A stretch of DNA of 5,310 bases from an uncultured Phascolarctobacterium sp. (GTDB lineage Bacteria > Bacillota > Negativicutes > Acidaminococcales > Acidaminococcaceae). Under the pieces are notes generated by a model that saw nothing but the letters and a program-made list of their open reading frames with translations, was not told the DNA's origin and did no database searches. The DNA is taken from the NCBI GenBank assembly GCA_945949475.1, contig CAMFET010000074.1, forward strand, positions 1-5,310, given 5' to 3'. Of the stretch, positions 1 to 5,028 are shown one piece after another; position 1 is the first letter of the stretch; each line of letters begins with the position of its first letter. A program made the translations under genes and the position numbers.

Positions 1-55
1 AGGTGGTTTTGGGACAGGTGCAGTTAGCTTCATTACAATGCTTATGTTCTTCCAT
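1..55 (-). CDS. N-terminus of a small Cys-rich protein (partial, runs off the left edge)
   Basis: Only 18 codons are inside the window, reading MEEHKHCNEANCTCPKTT. The ATG at 53-55 is preceded by GGAGG at 63-67 with a 7-nt spacer, a strong initiation signal, so this is a real start even though the gene is cut off. The start lies inside the 3' end of the glycosyltransferase gene (14-nt overlap, 42-55), implying cotranscription and coupled translation. Cysteines at residues 7, 12 and 14 (C-x4-C-x-C-P) suggest a metal-binding small protein. The pattern reminds me of short Firmicutes proteins of the DUF6485 type, which begin with a C-x-C motif and continue with a CCxC-like cluster, but the part that would confirm this is outside the window. 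Function is unknown. Confidence 0.6.
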   Translation of the reverse strand, partial: MEEHKHCNEANCTCPKTT

Positions 56-1727
56 GATTATTCCTCCAATCGCTTTTAGCTGATAGCCTTGCATCTTTAT
101 TATAGCGCTTGAGCTGGAAATTGTCTATTTTTCCTTGTGCTGCTACGGGCTCCAGCAGCACATACTGACCCCAGCGCCCTGCTGTCAGCCATCGGTTGTG
201 ATTATGACTCAGAAAATCCGGCACACTTTTTTCAGAAACAATTATCAAAGGATAGTGCTGCTTTTCCATAGCTGCAAAAGGCATCACATTCTTGCTGGTC
301 CAGGACATACTCTTGGGCTTGTAAGTCTCCAGCTCTTTTTCCGGCACCAGCTTCACCAGCTTGCTGCCGCTATAAAAAACGGCCGAGGTTGGATAGCTGC
401 CGTACAGGCCCACCTCTTCCACCTGATGCTGCGCCAGCATAATCCCCAAATCCTTGGCACTACGCAGCTGGCTAAAGGGTATAGCAATGCTAAAAATAAG
501 CCCTAGATAAAAAAGCACAGCCGTGCAGGCGATGGGATAGATGCGTGCCGGTGAAAGCAAGCAAAGCACAAAGCCCAGCATCCCAGCTATAATCACTGCC
601 AAGGGTAGCACAAATAAATAGGCATCAGTCATAAATCCTTGACTGGTAGCCCAAAAGGCAGCAGCTAGCAAAGCAGCAAAGCCACAGGCTACCCATGCTA
701 AGTATTTTTTCGTAAAGCAGCTTGCTTCCTCCCTAGCTACCATACTTCCCAAAAGTAGGCTGGCCGGGAAAAGCAGAGGATAGGTATAGGTGATGTATTT
801 AGTGGCCATGCATTGGAAAAAGGCAAAGACAACCACAGACCACACAAGCAAAAATCTTTGCAGGGTATCAAAACTGCGCTTATCCCTATGCCACCAGGTG
901 TACACTGCACCGGGAATGAGCCCGCTCCAAGGGAACAGAGCTAAAACATTAACTAAGGCGTAGTAATAAATAACATTATCGCGGGGATGCTCGGACACCG
1001 TTGCCCGCAAAAAATTATGAGTGCCAAAAAAGGTAGCCACAAAATCACTGCCGTGCAATGCGTACATGGCGGCATACCAGGGCGCAGCGACGAGCAAGCA
1101 AAGTAAAGTGCCGCTCACTAAATGAGCCCTTTTAAGCACCAACCAATCACGCTGCCACAGCAAAAAGATGGTAATAATTAGCCCCGGCAGCAGCACACCT
1201 ATGGGGCCCTTAGTGAGCACGGCCAAGCCTGCAGCCGCATACATGGTGTACCAATAGCGTGCTTTACCCTCACTATAGCCCAAATAGAAGCAGAGCAGCG
1301 TAGCGCTAAAGAAAAAGAAGAGCACTGCATCCGTAATAATTGACTTACTAATCAAAAAGAATTCTACGCTGCTTACTAAAATCACAGCACTATAAAAGCC
1401 GGTGCGAGCATTATACAGCTTGCTGCCAGCCCAGCCCAGCAGCGCTATGCTGGCCATACCAAATACGGCAGGAAAAAAGCGTGAAGCAAACTCCGTAAAA
1501 CCAAACAGTTTATAGGACAACGCTGTCAGCCAATAAAAGAAAACCGGCTTATCATACCAATAATGACCATAGATTTGTGGCGAAAGCCAGTCCCCGCTTA
1601 ACACCATCTCCTTGGCCGTCAAGGCGTAATTGGACTCCACGCTATCCGTAACTAGCAGGCTGCTATTGCCTGTAAAAAGTAAAAGCGCTGTTACTAAAAA
1701 AAGTAATAGCCATTGCCATTTTGCCAT
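42..1727 (-). CDS. ArnT/PMT-family membrane glycosyltransferase (GT39/GT83-like)
   Basis: A polytopic membrane enzyme of 561 residues, close to the roughly 550 of ArnT. Members of this family transfer a sugar from a polyprenyl-phosphate donor to an acceptor on the outer face of the cytoplasmic membrane (lipid A for ArnT, protein for PMTs). Visible family hallmarks: TM1 at about residues 5-25; a first extracytoplasmic loop with D28-S-V-E31 followed by YALTAKEM and SGDW, matching the catalytic D/E region; YDKP at 58-61; TDA at 132-134; LTKGPIGVLLPG at 171-182; APWY at 215-218; FPW at 265-267; KYITYTYPLL at 310-319. About a dozen hydrophobic segments run to about residue 418, then a soluble C-terminal domain of about 140 residues. 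The ATG at 1727 is preferred over the TTG at 1751 because AGGGAGG lies 8 nt before it. Donor and acceptor cannot be read from sequence. The gene is not called arnT because an Ara4N substrate is unproven and no arn genes are present here. Confidence 0.88.
   Translation of the reverse strand: MAKWQWLLLFLVTALLLFTGNSSLLVTDSVESNYALTAKEMVLSGDWLSPQIYGHYWYDKPVFFYWLTALSYKLFGFTEFASRFFPAVFGMASIALLGWAGSKLYNARTGFYSAVILVSSVEFFLISKSIITDAVLFFFFSATLLCFYLGYSEGKARYWYTMYAAAGLAVLTKGPIGVLLPGLIITIFLLWQRDWLVLKRAHLVSGTLLCLLVAAPWYAAMYALHGSDFVATFFGTHNFLRATVSEHPRDNVIYYYALVNVLALFPWSGLIPGAVYTWWHRDKRSFDTLQRFLLVWSVVVFAFFQCMATKYITYTYPLLFPASLLLGSMVAREEASCFTKKYLAWVACGFAALLAAAFWATSQGFMTDAYLFVLPLAVIIAGMLGFVLCLLSPARIYPIACTAVLFYLGLIFSIAIPFSQLRSAKDLGIMLAQHQVEEVGLYGSYPTSAVFYSGSKLVKLVPEKELETYKPKSMSWTSKNVMPFAAMEKQHYPLIIVSEKSVPDFLSHNHNRWLTAGRWGQYVLLEPVAAQGKIDNFQLKRYNKDARLSAKSDWRNNHGRT
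63..67 (-). promoter_or_regulatory. Shine-Dalgarno GGAGG for the Cys-rich protein
   Basis: GGAGG on the minus strand, 7 nt before the ATG at 55. It lies inside the last codons of the glycosyltransferase gene, and is the main evidence that a new gene starts at the window edge. Confidence 0.65.
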
Positions 1728-1735
1728 AAAAAATG

Positions 1736-1742
1736 CCTCCCT
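1736..1742 (-). promoter_or_regulatory. Shine-Dalgarno AGGGAGG that sets the glycosyltransferase start
   Basis: AGGGAGG sits 8 nt before the ATG at 1727. The longer open frame from TTG at 1751 would translate through this site, so the shorter start is preferred. Confidence 0.75.
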
Positions 1743-1763
1743 CAGCAGCAAAGAACTGAATTC

Positions 1764-1785
1764 ATACTTTTATGATGAAAAGTAT
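1764..1785. repeat. Perfect inverted repeat upstream of the glycosyltransferase, possible operator
   Basis: ATACTTTT and AAAAGTAT arms (8 bp each) flank a 6-nt spacer, in the 138-bp gap between the kinase stop and the glycosyltransferase start. It is not followed by a T-run in the minus direction (GAATTCAG follows), so it does not look like an intrinsic terminator. A TATACT hexamer at 1781-1786 on the minus strand overlaps the outer arm and could be a -10 element, which would make the palindrome an operator. No convincing -35 is present at 16-18 bp, so promoter activity is uncertain. The repeat is directly seen; its role is inference. Confidence 0.45.
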
Positions 1786-1865
1786 AAAACAGCTTGCTTA
1801 ATACTTACTGAAGAAGGCATTCATATTAATTTAATGTTTAAGGCAGGCTGCAGTTTTGCTTTTGC

Positions 1866-3143
1866 CTATAGGGGCAGCAGCACCTGCATAATCGTGCCAC
1901 AGGGCTTATTATCCAAAATTTTAATCTCTCCTCGATGCTGATGCACAATTTCCCACGCCAGCGACAGCCCCAAGCCCAGGCCACCCTGACTACGACTGCG
2001 CGCCTTGTCCACACGATAGAAGCGGTCAAAAACCTTTTCCTTATCCTCATCACTAATGCCACAGCCCTGGTCCTGAACCGCGATGAGCAGACCCTGCTTG
2101 CTTTTGCTAGCGTTAAAATTAATTATCGTATCCGCCGGCGAATATTTAAGAGCATTATCCAAGATAATTACCAGCACCCTGTGCAAGGCTGCCTCATCAC
2201 CCCACAGCTGCAAATGCTCGTCAATCCTGCTCTGCAGGGTAATCCCCTTTTCCTTGGCCAACAACGCCAGCTGCGAGGCAACCTGCTGGCACAGCTTACT
2301 CAGATCGACCTGCTGTAGCTTGGGCGCAATTCCCTCATCACTGCGAGCCAAGGCCATCAAATTCTCCGTCAGCTTAGACATGCGCTTTGTTTCATTTTGC
2401 AGCATAGCCAGCGATTCCTTGGCAAAGGGGCTGTAGTGGCTCTCCTCGTCCTCCACAAGCCCTTGGGTAGCCAAAGCCATGACGGCCAAGGGAGTGCGCA
2501 TCTCGTGGGAAGCATCCGCAGTAAACTGCATTTGCCGCTCGTACATTTTACTAATAGGTTGAATACTGCGCCCTGCCAACCAATAGCCAAAATAGCAGGC
2601 ACAGGCAAAAAGCAGCGTTGCTAAGGATAAAAGCTTAAACAGGGTAGTATAAGCAGCATGGTAATAGAATTCCATGTCCTTAAACATATATAAATGCCCT
2701 TCTACCCTATCGCCGCGCAGCACAGGAGCCACGCCAGCCAAATAACGGTGGGGCTTGCCATCTTTATCAAAGATGCGGTGGTTCAGCATCCTTGCAGTAT
2801 CCAGCCTTTGCGGCCAGTCCTGGCGATGCCGCAGTAAGCCCTCGCGCACATTGCCATAACCCAACTGATCCAAAATTACCTCTTGGTGGTTAGGCGTTAC
2901 AAAATAAGCCAGCATACTGCCCTCGCGGATGGAAACAGTGGAGCAGGGCAGCTCACCACTTTCGACCCATTCCTCCGCCTCATGGTAAATATTGGCCACC
3001 AGCTCTTCCTTTTCGTGCTGTAATATGTTCCACCAAATAAAGCTATAGGCAGCAAAAACGATAAGCAAAATCAGCACCCCATATATAGCTGCTGAAATGC
3101 AGGTCATGCGCCGCCGCAAGCCTTCGAATAGCTTATTCCACAT
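1866..3143 (-). CDS. Membrane sensor histidine kinase (HisKA/HATPase_c)
   Basis: The sensor half of a two-component system, 425 residues from the ATG at 3143. TM1 lies at about residues 14-36. An extracytoplasmic segment of about 125 residues follows, and TM2 spans about 165-191. The HisKA H-box is FTADASHEMRTPL with the phospho-accepting His at 213. The ATP-binding domain shows the N-box (Asn330 in LDNALKYS), G1 (DQGCGI, 358-363), F-box (FDRFYR, 372-377) and G2 (GGLGLGLSL, 387-395), so all catalytic motifs are intact. It should autophosphorylate and pass phosphate to the regulator encoded just upstream. The reading frame opens at GTG 3158, but GGAG at 3153-3156 lies 9 nt before the ATG at 3143, so that ATG is chosen. 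The start overlaps the regulator's end by 11 nt, typical of coupled translation. Its stimulus is unknown. The sensor loop starts with a strongly acidic stretch (EKEEL, then EAEEWVESGE). Confidence 0.93.
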   Translation of the reverse strand: MWNKLFEGLRRRMTCISAAIYGVLILLIVFAAYSFIWWNILQHEKEELVANIYHEAEEWVESGELPCSTVSIREGSMLAYFVTPNHQEVILDQLGYGNVREGLLRHRQDWPQRLDTARMLNHRIFDKDGKPHRYLAGVAPVLRGDRVEGHLYMFKDMEFYYHAAYTTLFKLLSLATLLFACACYFGYWLAGRSIQPISKMYERQMQFTADASHEMRTPLAVMALATQGLVEDEESHYSPFAKESLAMLQNETKRMSKLTENLMALARSDEGIAPKLQQVDLSKLCQQVASQLALLAKEKGITLQSRIDEHLQLWGDEAALHRVLVIILDNALKYSPADTIINFNASKSKQGLLIAVQDQGCGISDEDKEKVFDRFYRVDKARSRSQGGLGLGLSLAWEIVHQHRGEIKILDNKPCGTIMQVLLPL

Positions 3144-3798
3144 AGTAGCCCACTCCACGCAGCGTTTTAATCAATTCTTCATTATTCAAGCTGGCAATCT
3201 TTTTCCGCAGCAATCTGATATGCACATCTAGATTGTTTTCTGTCACATCGCTATCAATGCCCCATATCCGATCCTGAAGGACGGTGCGCGGCATAACCTG
3301 ACCCTTATTGCGTAGCAAAATCTCGAGTAGCTTATATTCACGAGGGCGCAGCTCCACTCTTTTTTTACCATAAGCCAAGCAATAGGTGCTGGCCTCCAGC
3401 ACATAATCACCATAGCTTAAATTGCTCACCTTATAGCTGTCCTGGCGGCGGCACAACGCATGCAAACGCGCCACCAGCTCCTCCATAGCAAAGGGCTTTA
3501 CCAAATAATCATCCGCTCCTGCATTTAGTCCCTGCACTTTGTCGGCTACAGTGTCCTTGGCCGTAAGCAGCAGAATCTTTCCCTGATAATCCTCATCACG
3601 CAAACGGGAGCACAGCTGCACCCCGCTTAAGCGTGGCATCATCCAATCCAACACCAACACATCATAGCCATCCGTATAAACCTTATTATATGCTTCCTCC
3701 CCATCCTGCACCCAGGTTGTGAGGATATTTTGCTTTTTTAACAGCATGCTCAGCAGCTTGCCCAAATTTAAATCGTCTTCAGCTAAGAGAATTTTCAT
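3133..3798 (-). CDS. OmpR/PhoB-family response regulator
   Basis: A 221-residue DNA-binding response regulator of normal family length. The receiver domain (about 1-115) has the acidic pair D8/D9, the phospho-acceptor D51 in LVLDWMMP, the switch Thr79 in LLLTAKD and the conserved K101 in DYLVKPF, so it should be phosphorylated by the partner kinase. The winged-helix domain (about 127-220) has RPREYKLLEILLRNKGQV and the recognition-helix region NNLDVHIRLLRKKI, then LRGVGYYV at the end. The start is firm: ATG at 3798 with GGAGG 9 nt upstream. It is the first gene of its unit, with its own promoter and a tandem repeat that looks like its own binding site just upstream. The kinase gene overlaps its 3' end. 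Sequence alone does not show which named system (for example PmrA-, CiaR- or PhoP-like) it belongs to. Confidence 0.95.
   Translation of the reverse strand: MKILLAEDDLNLGKLLSMLLKKQNILTTWVQDGEEAYNKVYTDGYDVLVLDWMMPRLSGVQLCSRLRDEDYQGKILLLTAKDTVADKVQGLNAGADDYLVKPFAMEELVARLHALCRRQDSYKVSNLSYGDYVLEASTYCLAYGKKRVELRPREYKLLEILLRNKGQVMPRTVLQDRIWGIDSDVTENNLDVHIRLLRKKIASLNNEELIKTLRGVGYYVE
3153..3156 (-). promoter_or_regulatory. GGAG Shine-Dalgarno deciding the kinase start
   Basis: GGAG inside the last codons of the response regulator gene, 9 nt before the ATG at 3143. The alternative GTG at 3158 overlaps this site and has no purine-rich sequence upstream. Confidence 0.55.
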
Positions 3799-3807
3799 AA
3801 GCTCAGG

Positions 3808-3812
3808 CCTCC
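3808..3812 (-). promoter_or_regulatory. GGAGG Shine-Dalgarno of the response regulator
   Basis: GGAGG with a 9-nt spacer to the ATG at 3798. It lies only about 7 nt after the -10 element, so the transcript probably starts at or within a few bases of it, giving a very short leader. Confidence 0.75.
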
Positions 3813-3818
3813 GTATCT

Positions 3819-3846
3819 ATTATACCATCTTATAGTATATTGCTAA
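3819..3846 (-). promoter_or_regulatory. Promoter of the two-component operon (extended -10)
   Basis: On the minus strand a consensus TATAAT (3819-3824) is preceded by TGG, forming an extended -10 (TGnTATAAT). TTAGCA at 3841-3846 is a partial -35 with a 16-bp spacer. The weak -35 together with the adjacent tandem repeat fits a promoter tuned by an activator. Predicted start is near 3812-3814. Confidence 0.7.
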
Positions 3847-3847
3847 A

Positions 3848-3866
3848 AGCTGAAATTTAGCTGAAA
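3848..3866 (-). promoter_or_regulatory. Tandem half-sites TTTCAGCT with 11-bp period, likely response regulator binding site
   Basis: On the minus strand TTTCAGCT occurs twice in direct orientation, separated by AAA, that is TTTCAG-N5-TTTCAG. Identical half-sites one helical turn apart are the known binding architecture of OmpR-family dimers (for example CiaR and WalR-type sites with N5 spacers). The upstream -35 hexamer begins 2 bp downstream, and the gene driven is itself an OmpR-family regulator. The repeat is seen directly; binding and autoregulation are inferred. Confidence 0.6.
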
Positions 3867-3882
3867 GCAAAATCCGAGCATT

Positions 3883-3915
3883 AGAAAAGCGGAGAAGCCT
3901 AAGCCACTCCGCTTT
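3883..3915 (-). terminator. Rho-independent terminator ending the Nudix/131-aa unit
   Basis: A perfect 9-bp stem (AAAGCGGAG at 3886-3894 with CTCCGCTTT at 3907-3915) and a 12-nt loop. Read on the minus strand, the stem runs into TTTTCT, a short U-tract. It lies between the last gene of the upstream unit and the regulator promoter, as expected for a boundary between transcription units. On the plus strand no T-run follows, so it acts in the minus direction if at all. Confidence 0.65.
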
Positions 3916-3926
3916 GAACATAAACC

Positions 3927-4004
3927 TTATTCGCTCTCAAGCTGCGTTACCCGCAAAATATAGCGAACATATATTCCCATTGCGTTTCGCAACAGGAAAA
4001 CCAT
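3927..4004 (-). CDS. Candidate 25-residue small ORF
   Basis: An open frame on the minus strand reads MVFLLRNAMGIYVRYILR and then VTQLESE before TAA. It begins 11 nt after the stop of the 131-residue gene and ends 12 nt before the terminator stem, so it would be the last cistron of that unit. The product would have a hydrophobic/basic front and an acidic tail. Against it: no clear Shine-Dalgarno precedes the ATG (TTATTTAG only), so translation would rely on coupling to the upstream stop. A second in-frame ATG at codon 9 has no Shine-Dalgarno either. The stretch also folds into hairpins, so it may instead be structured 3' UTR. I do not recognise the peptide. Confidence 0.3.
   Translation of the reverse strand: MVFLLRNAMGIYVRYILRVTQLESE
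3930..3967. repeat. Two-tier hairpin in the 3' region of the Nudix/131-aa unit
   Basis: Outer arms TTCGCT (3930-3935) and AGCGAA (3962-3967) enclose inner arms TGCG (3943-3946) and CGCA (3952-3955) around a 5-nt loop, with nearly equal internal loops of 7 and 6 nt. It lies inside the candidate small ORF and just upstream, in transcript order, of the terminator. Confidence 0.4.
3980..3992. repeat. Short hairpin TTGCG-TTT-CGCAA
   Basis: A perfect 5-bp palindrome with a 3-nt loop (stem extended by one G-U pair on the minus transcript), located between the 131-residue gene and the two-tier hairpin. Its role is unknown. Confidence 0.4.
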
Positions 4005-4014
4005 TCTAAATAAT

Positions 4015-4410
4015 TTATAGCCTATAGCTATTGAGCTTTACTAATAACTCCGCATAGGTTCCCTTACTATCCGCCAGCATCAGGTTCAAGGCCCACATCT
4101 TTTGGCCCACATCATCGGTGGTCTGGGCAGCCTGCAGCCGCGGCTTGCCAGCGCCCACAAAGTGCAAAATTTCTTCGCCCTCCAGCACTAGCGGCATATC
4201 CGCCCGCTGATAACCGGTCAGCCCCTCATTGGAAAAAAGCACTGTGAGCATCAGCATTGCATCCATCCGCCAGCACTCCAGGCGGTAAGGACGGCCATCG
4301 CTGAAAACGCCATTTTTATAGCCCACATCCATAACTCCGTCCTCATCAGGCTCATAGGGCGAGGGCACATAATTAACCCGGCAGGGAGCAGTATATTTTT
4401 TAAACAGCAT
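4015..4410 (-). CDS. Uncharacterised 131-residue protein
   Basis: I do not recognise this family. The protein is soluble-looking, with no signal peptide, no transmembrane helix and only two cysteines (residues 10 and 46). The middle looks beta-rich: GVFSDGRPYRLECWRMD at 34-50, then MLMLTVLFSNEGL and a short strand ILHFVG. The C-terminus (MWALNLMLADSKGTYAELLV) looks helical. The well-formed DGRPYRLECW segment resembles a conserved core rather than random translation. The ATG at 4410 is preferred over the TTG at 4413, since GAGGAG (4419-4424) sits 8 nt before it. It follows the Nudix gene after a 37-nt gap with no terminator, so both are probably cotranscribed. Coding status is well supported by the Shine-Dalgarno, length and position; no function is proposed. 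Confidence 0.75.
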   Translation of the reverse strand: MLFKKYTAPCRVNYVPSPYEPDEDGVMDVGYKNGVFSDGRPYRLECWRMDAMLMLTVLFSNEGLTGYQRADMPLVLEGEEILHFVGAGKPRLQAAQTTDDVGQKMWALNLMLADSKGTYAELLVKLNSYRL

Positions 4411-4418
4411 CAAATCTT

Positions 4419-4424
4419 CTCCTC
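4419..4424 (-). promoter_or_regulatory. GAGGAG Shine-Dalgarno of the 131-residue gene
   Basis: GAGGAG lies 8 nt before ATG 4410 and 5 nt before the in-frame TTG at 4413. The spacing and codon favour the ATG. Confidence 0.65.
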
Positions 4425-4447
4425 TTGCTTATTAGGATGACAAACTC

Positions 4448-4936
4448 TCACTGCAAATATTTTGCCAGCAGGGTATGCGTGATATTGCCTTCGGGATAAA
4501 CCATGGTCAGTGCCTGCTCCACCGGAGCCCACACCGCGTCATTGATTTCCTCGGACAGAGCAAAGGCCGCCTTATTAGCCCTGGCGATAAAGCCCAGCAG
4601 CAGCATTTGCTGCTCACTTTCCCACTGGCTGCACACAAACTGTAGGCTATCGGTGGTAATACCAATTTCCTCCTGCACCTCGCGAGCAGCGCAAACCTCT
4701 GCCTGCTCCCCCGGTTGTACATAGCCGGAGACAAAATTATAGTATTTTTCGGACATGTATTTGGGCTTTAGTAGTGCCACTTCCTCAGCTTCATTGACTA
4801 CCATGGTTATGGCAACCACAGGGAAAATATCAAAAAAGGGCTTGTGGCACGCCTTGCACCAAGGCACACGCCCATCATCACCAAAGGGCACACTGCCAAG
4901 CTTGGCGCCACATTGAGGGCAAAACGTAAAATGCAT
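4448..4936 (-). CDS. Zinc-ribbon Nudix hydrolase (NudC-like architecture)
   Basis: A 162-residue cytosolic hydrolase of the Nudix superfamily, which cleaves nucleoside diphosphates linked to another group using divalent metal. The Nudix box G-x5-E-x7-REV-x-EE-x-G-I is complete: G71, E77, R85, E86, E89, E90, G92. The N-terminus carries a four-Cys zinc ribbon, C6-PQ-C9 and C27-KA-C30, followed by the Nudix fold. This order (zinc ribbon then Nudix) is that of NADH pyrophosphatase NudC, but the protein lacks the NudC N-terminal domain and the SQPWPFPxS signature after the Nudix box. The equivalent place reads SQWESEQQM (103-111). Substrate is therefore open: NAD(H), another nucleotide or a cap-like RNA end are all possible. 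The ATG at 4936 is chosen because AAGGAG lies 6 nt upstream; the TTG at 4951 would put that site inside the coding region. It follows rpoC after a terminator-like hairpin. Confidence 0.9.
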   Translation of the reverse strand: MHFTFCPQCGAKLGSVPFGDDGRVPWCKACHKPFFDIFPVVAITMVVNEAEEVALLKPKYMSEKYYNFVSGYVQPGEQAEVCAAREVQEEIGITTDSLQFVCSQWESEQQMLLLGFIARANKAAFALSEEINDAVWAPVEQALTMVYPEGNITHTLLAKYLQ

Positions 4937-4942
4937 AATTAT

Positions 4943-4948
4943 CTCCTT
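4943..4948 (-). promoter_or_regulatory. AAGGAG Shine-Dalgarno that sets the Nudix start
   Basis: AAGGAG is 6 nt before ATG 4936. The upstream TTG at 4951 reads straight through it (codons 2-3), which argues against that start. Confidence 0.75.
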
Positions 4949-4966
4949 CAAGCTGCTAAAGCTTTT

Positions 4967-5006
4967 CTAAAGCAAAGCGCTCCAAAGCAGGAGCAATGGA
5001 GCGCTT
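4967..5006 (-). terminator. Terminator-like hairpin after rpoC
   Basis: A 10-bp stem (AAGCGCTCCA at 4975-4984 with TGGAGCGCTT at 4997-5006) with a 12-nt loop, 22 nt after the rpoC stop. On the minus strand it is followed by TGCTTTA, so the U-tract is interrupted and termination may be partial. A second small stem (GCTTT-AGA-AAAGC) follows at once. Only 38 nt separate the stem from the Nudix ATG, with no clear promoter there, so the Nudix gene may depend on readthrough. Confidence 0.6.
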
Positions 5007-5028
5007 ATTTAGGCAATTGTGCAGGTAA

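Noticed and set aside
135..506. Plus-strand 123-codon frame opposite the glycosyltransferase
   Set aside because: Antisense shadow of a well-supported membrane protein gene; the His/Gln/Leu-rich product reflects reverse reading of hydrophobic codons.
1826..1836. AT-rich dyad attaatttaat in the gap after the kinase
   Set aside because: Only 5-bp AT arms in an AT-rich spacer; expected by chance and no T-run or promoter fits it.
1630..1941. Plus-strand 103-codon open frame spanning the gap before the glycosyltransferase
   Set aside because: It begins inside the glycosyltransferase gene and ends inside the kinase gene on the opposite strand, has no ribosome binding site and gives a low-complexity, unfamiliar product.
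1935..2624. Several plus- and minus-strand frames of 74-127 codons within the kinase gene
   Set aside because: All lie within the kinase, whose H, N, G1, F and G2 boxes are intact in one frame; the others lack start signals and family features.
4015..4017. Possible frameshift joining the 131-residue protein to the downstream small ORF
   Set aside because: The small ORF's frame has stop codons just inside the end of the 131-residue gene, so a fusion would need a precise shift in the last few codons; there is no slippery run there.
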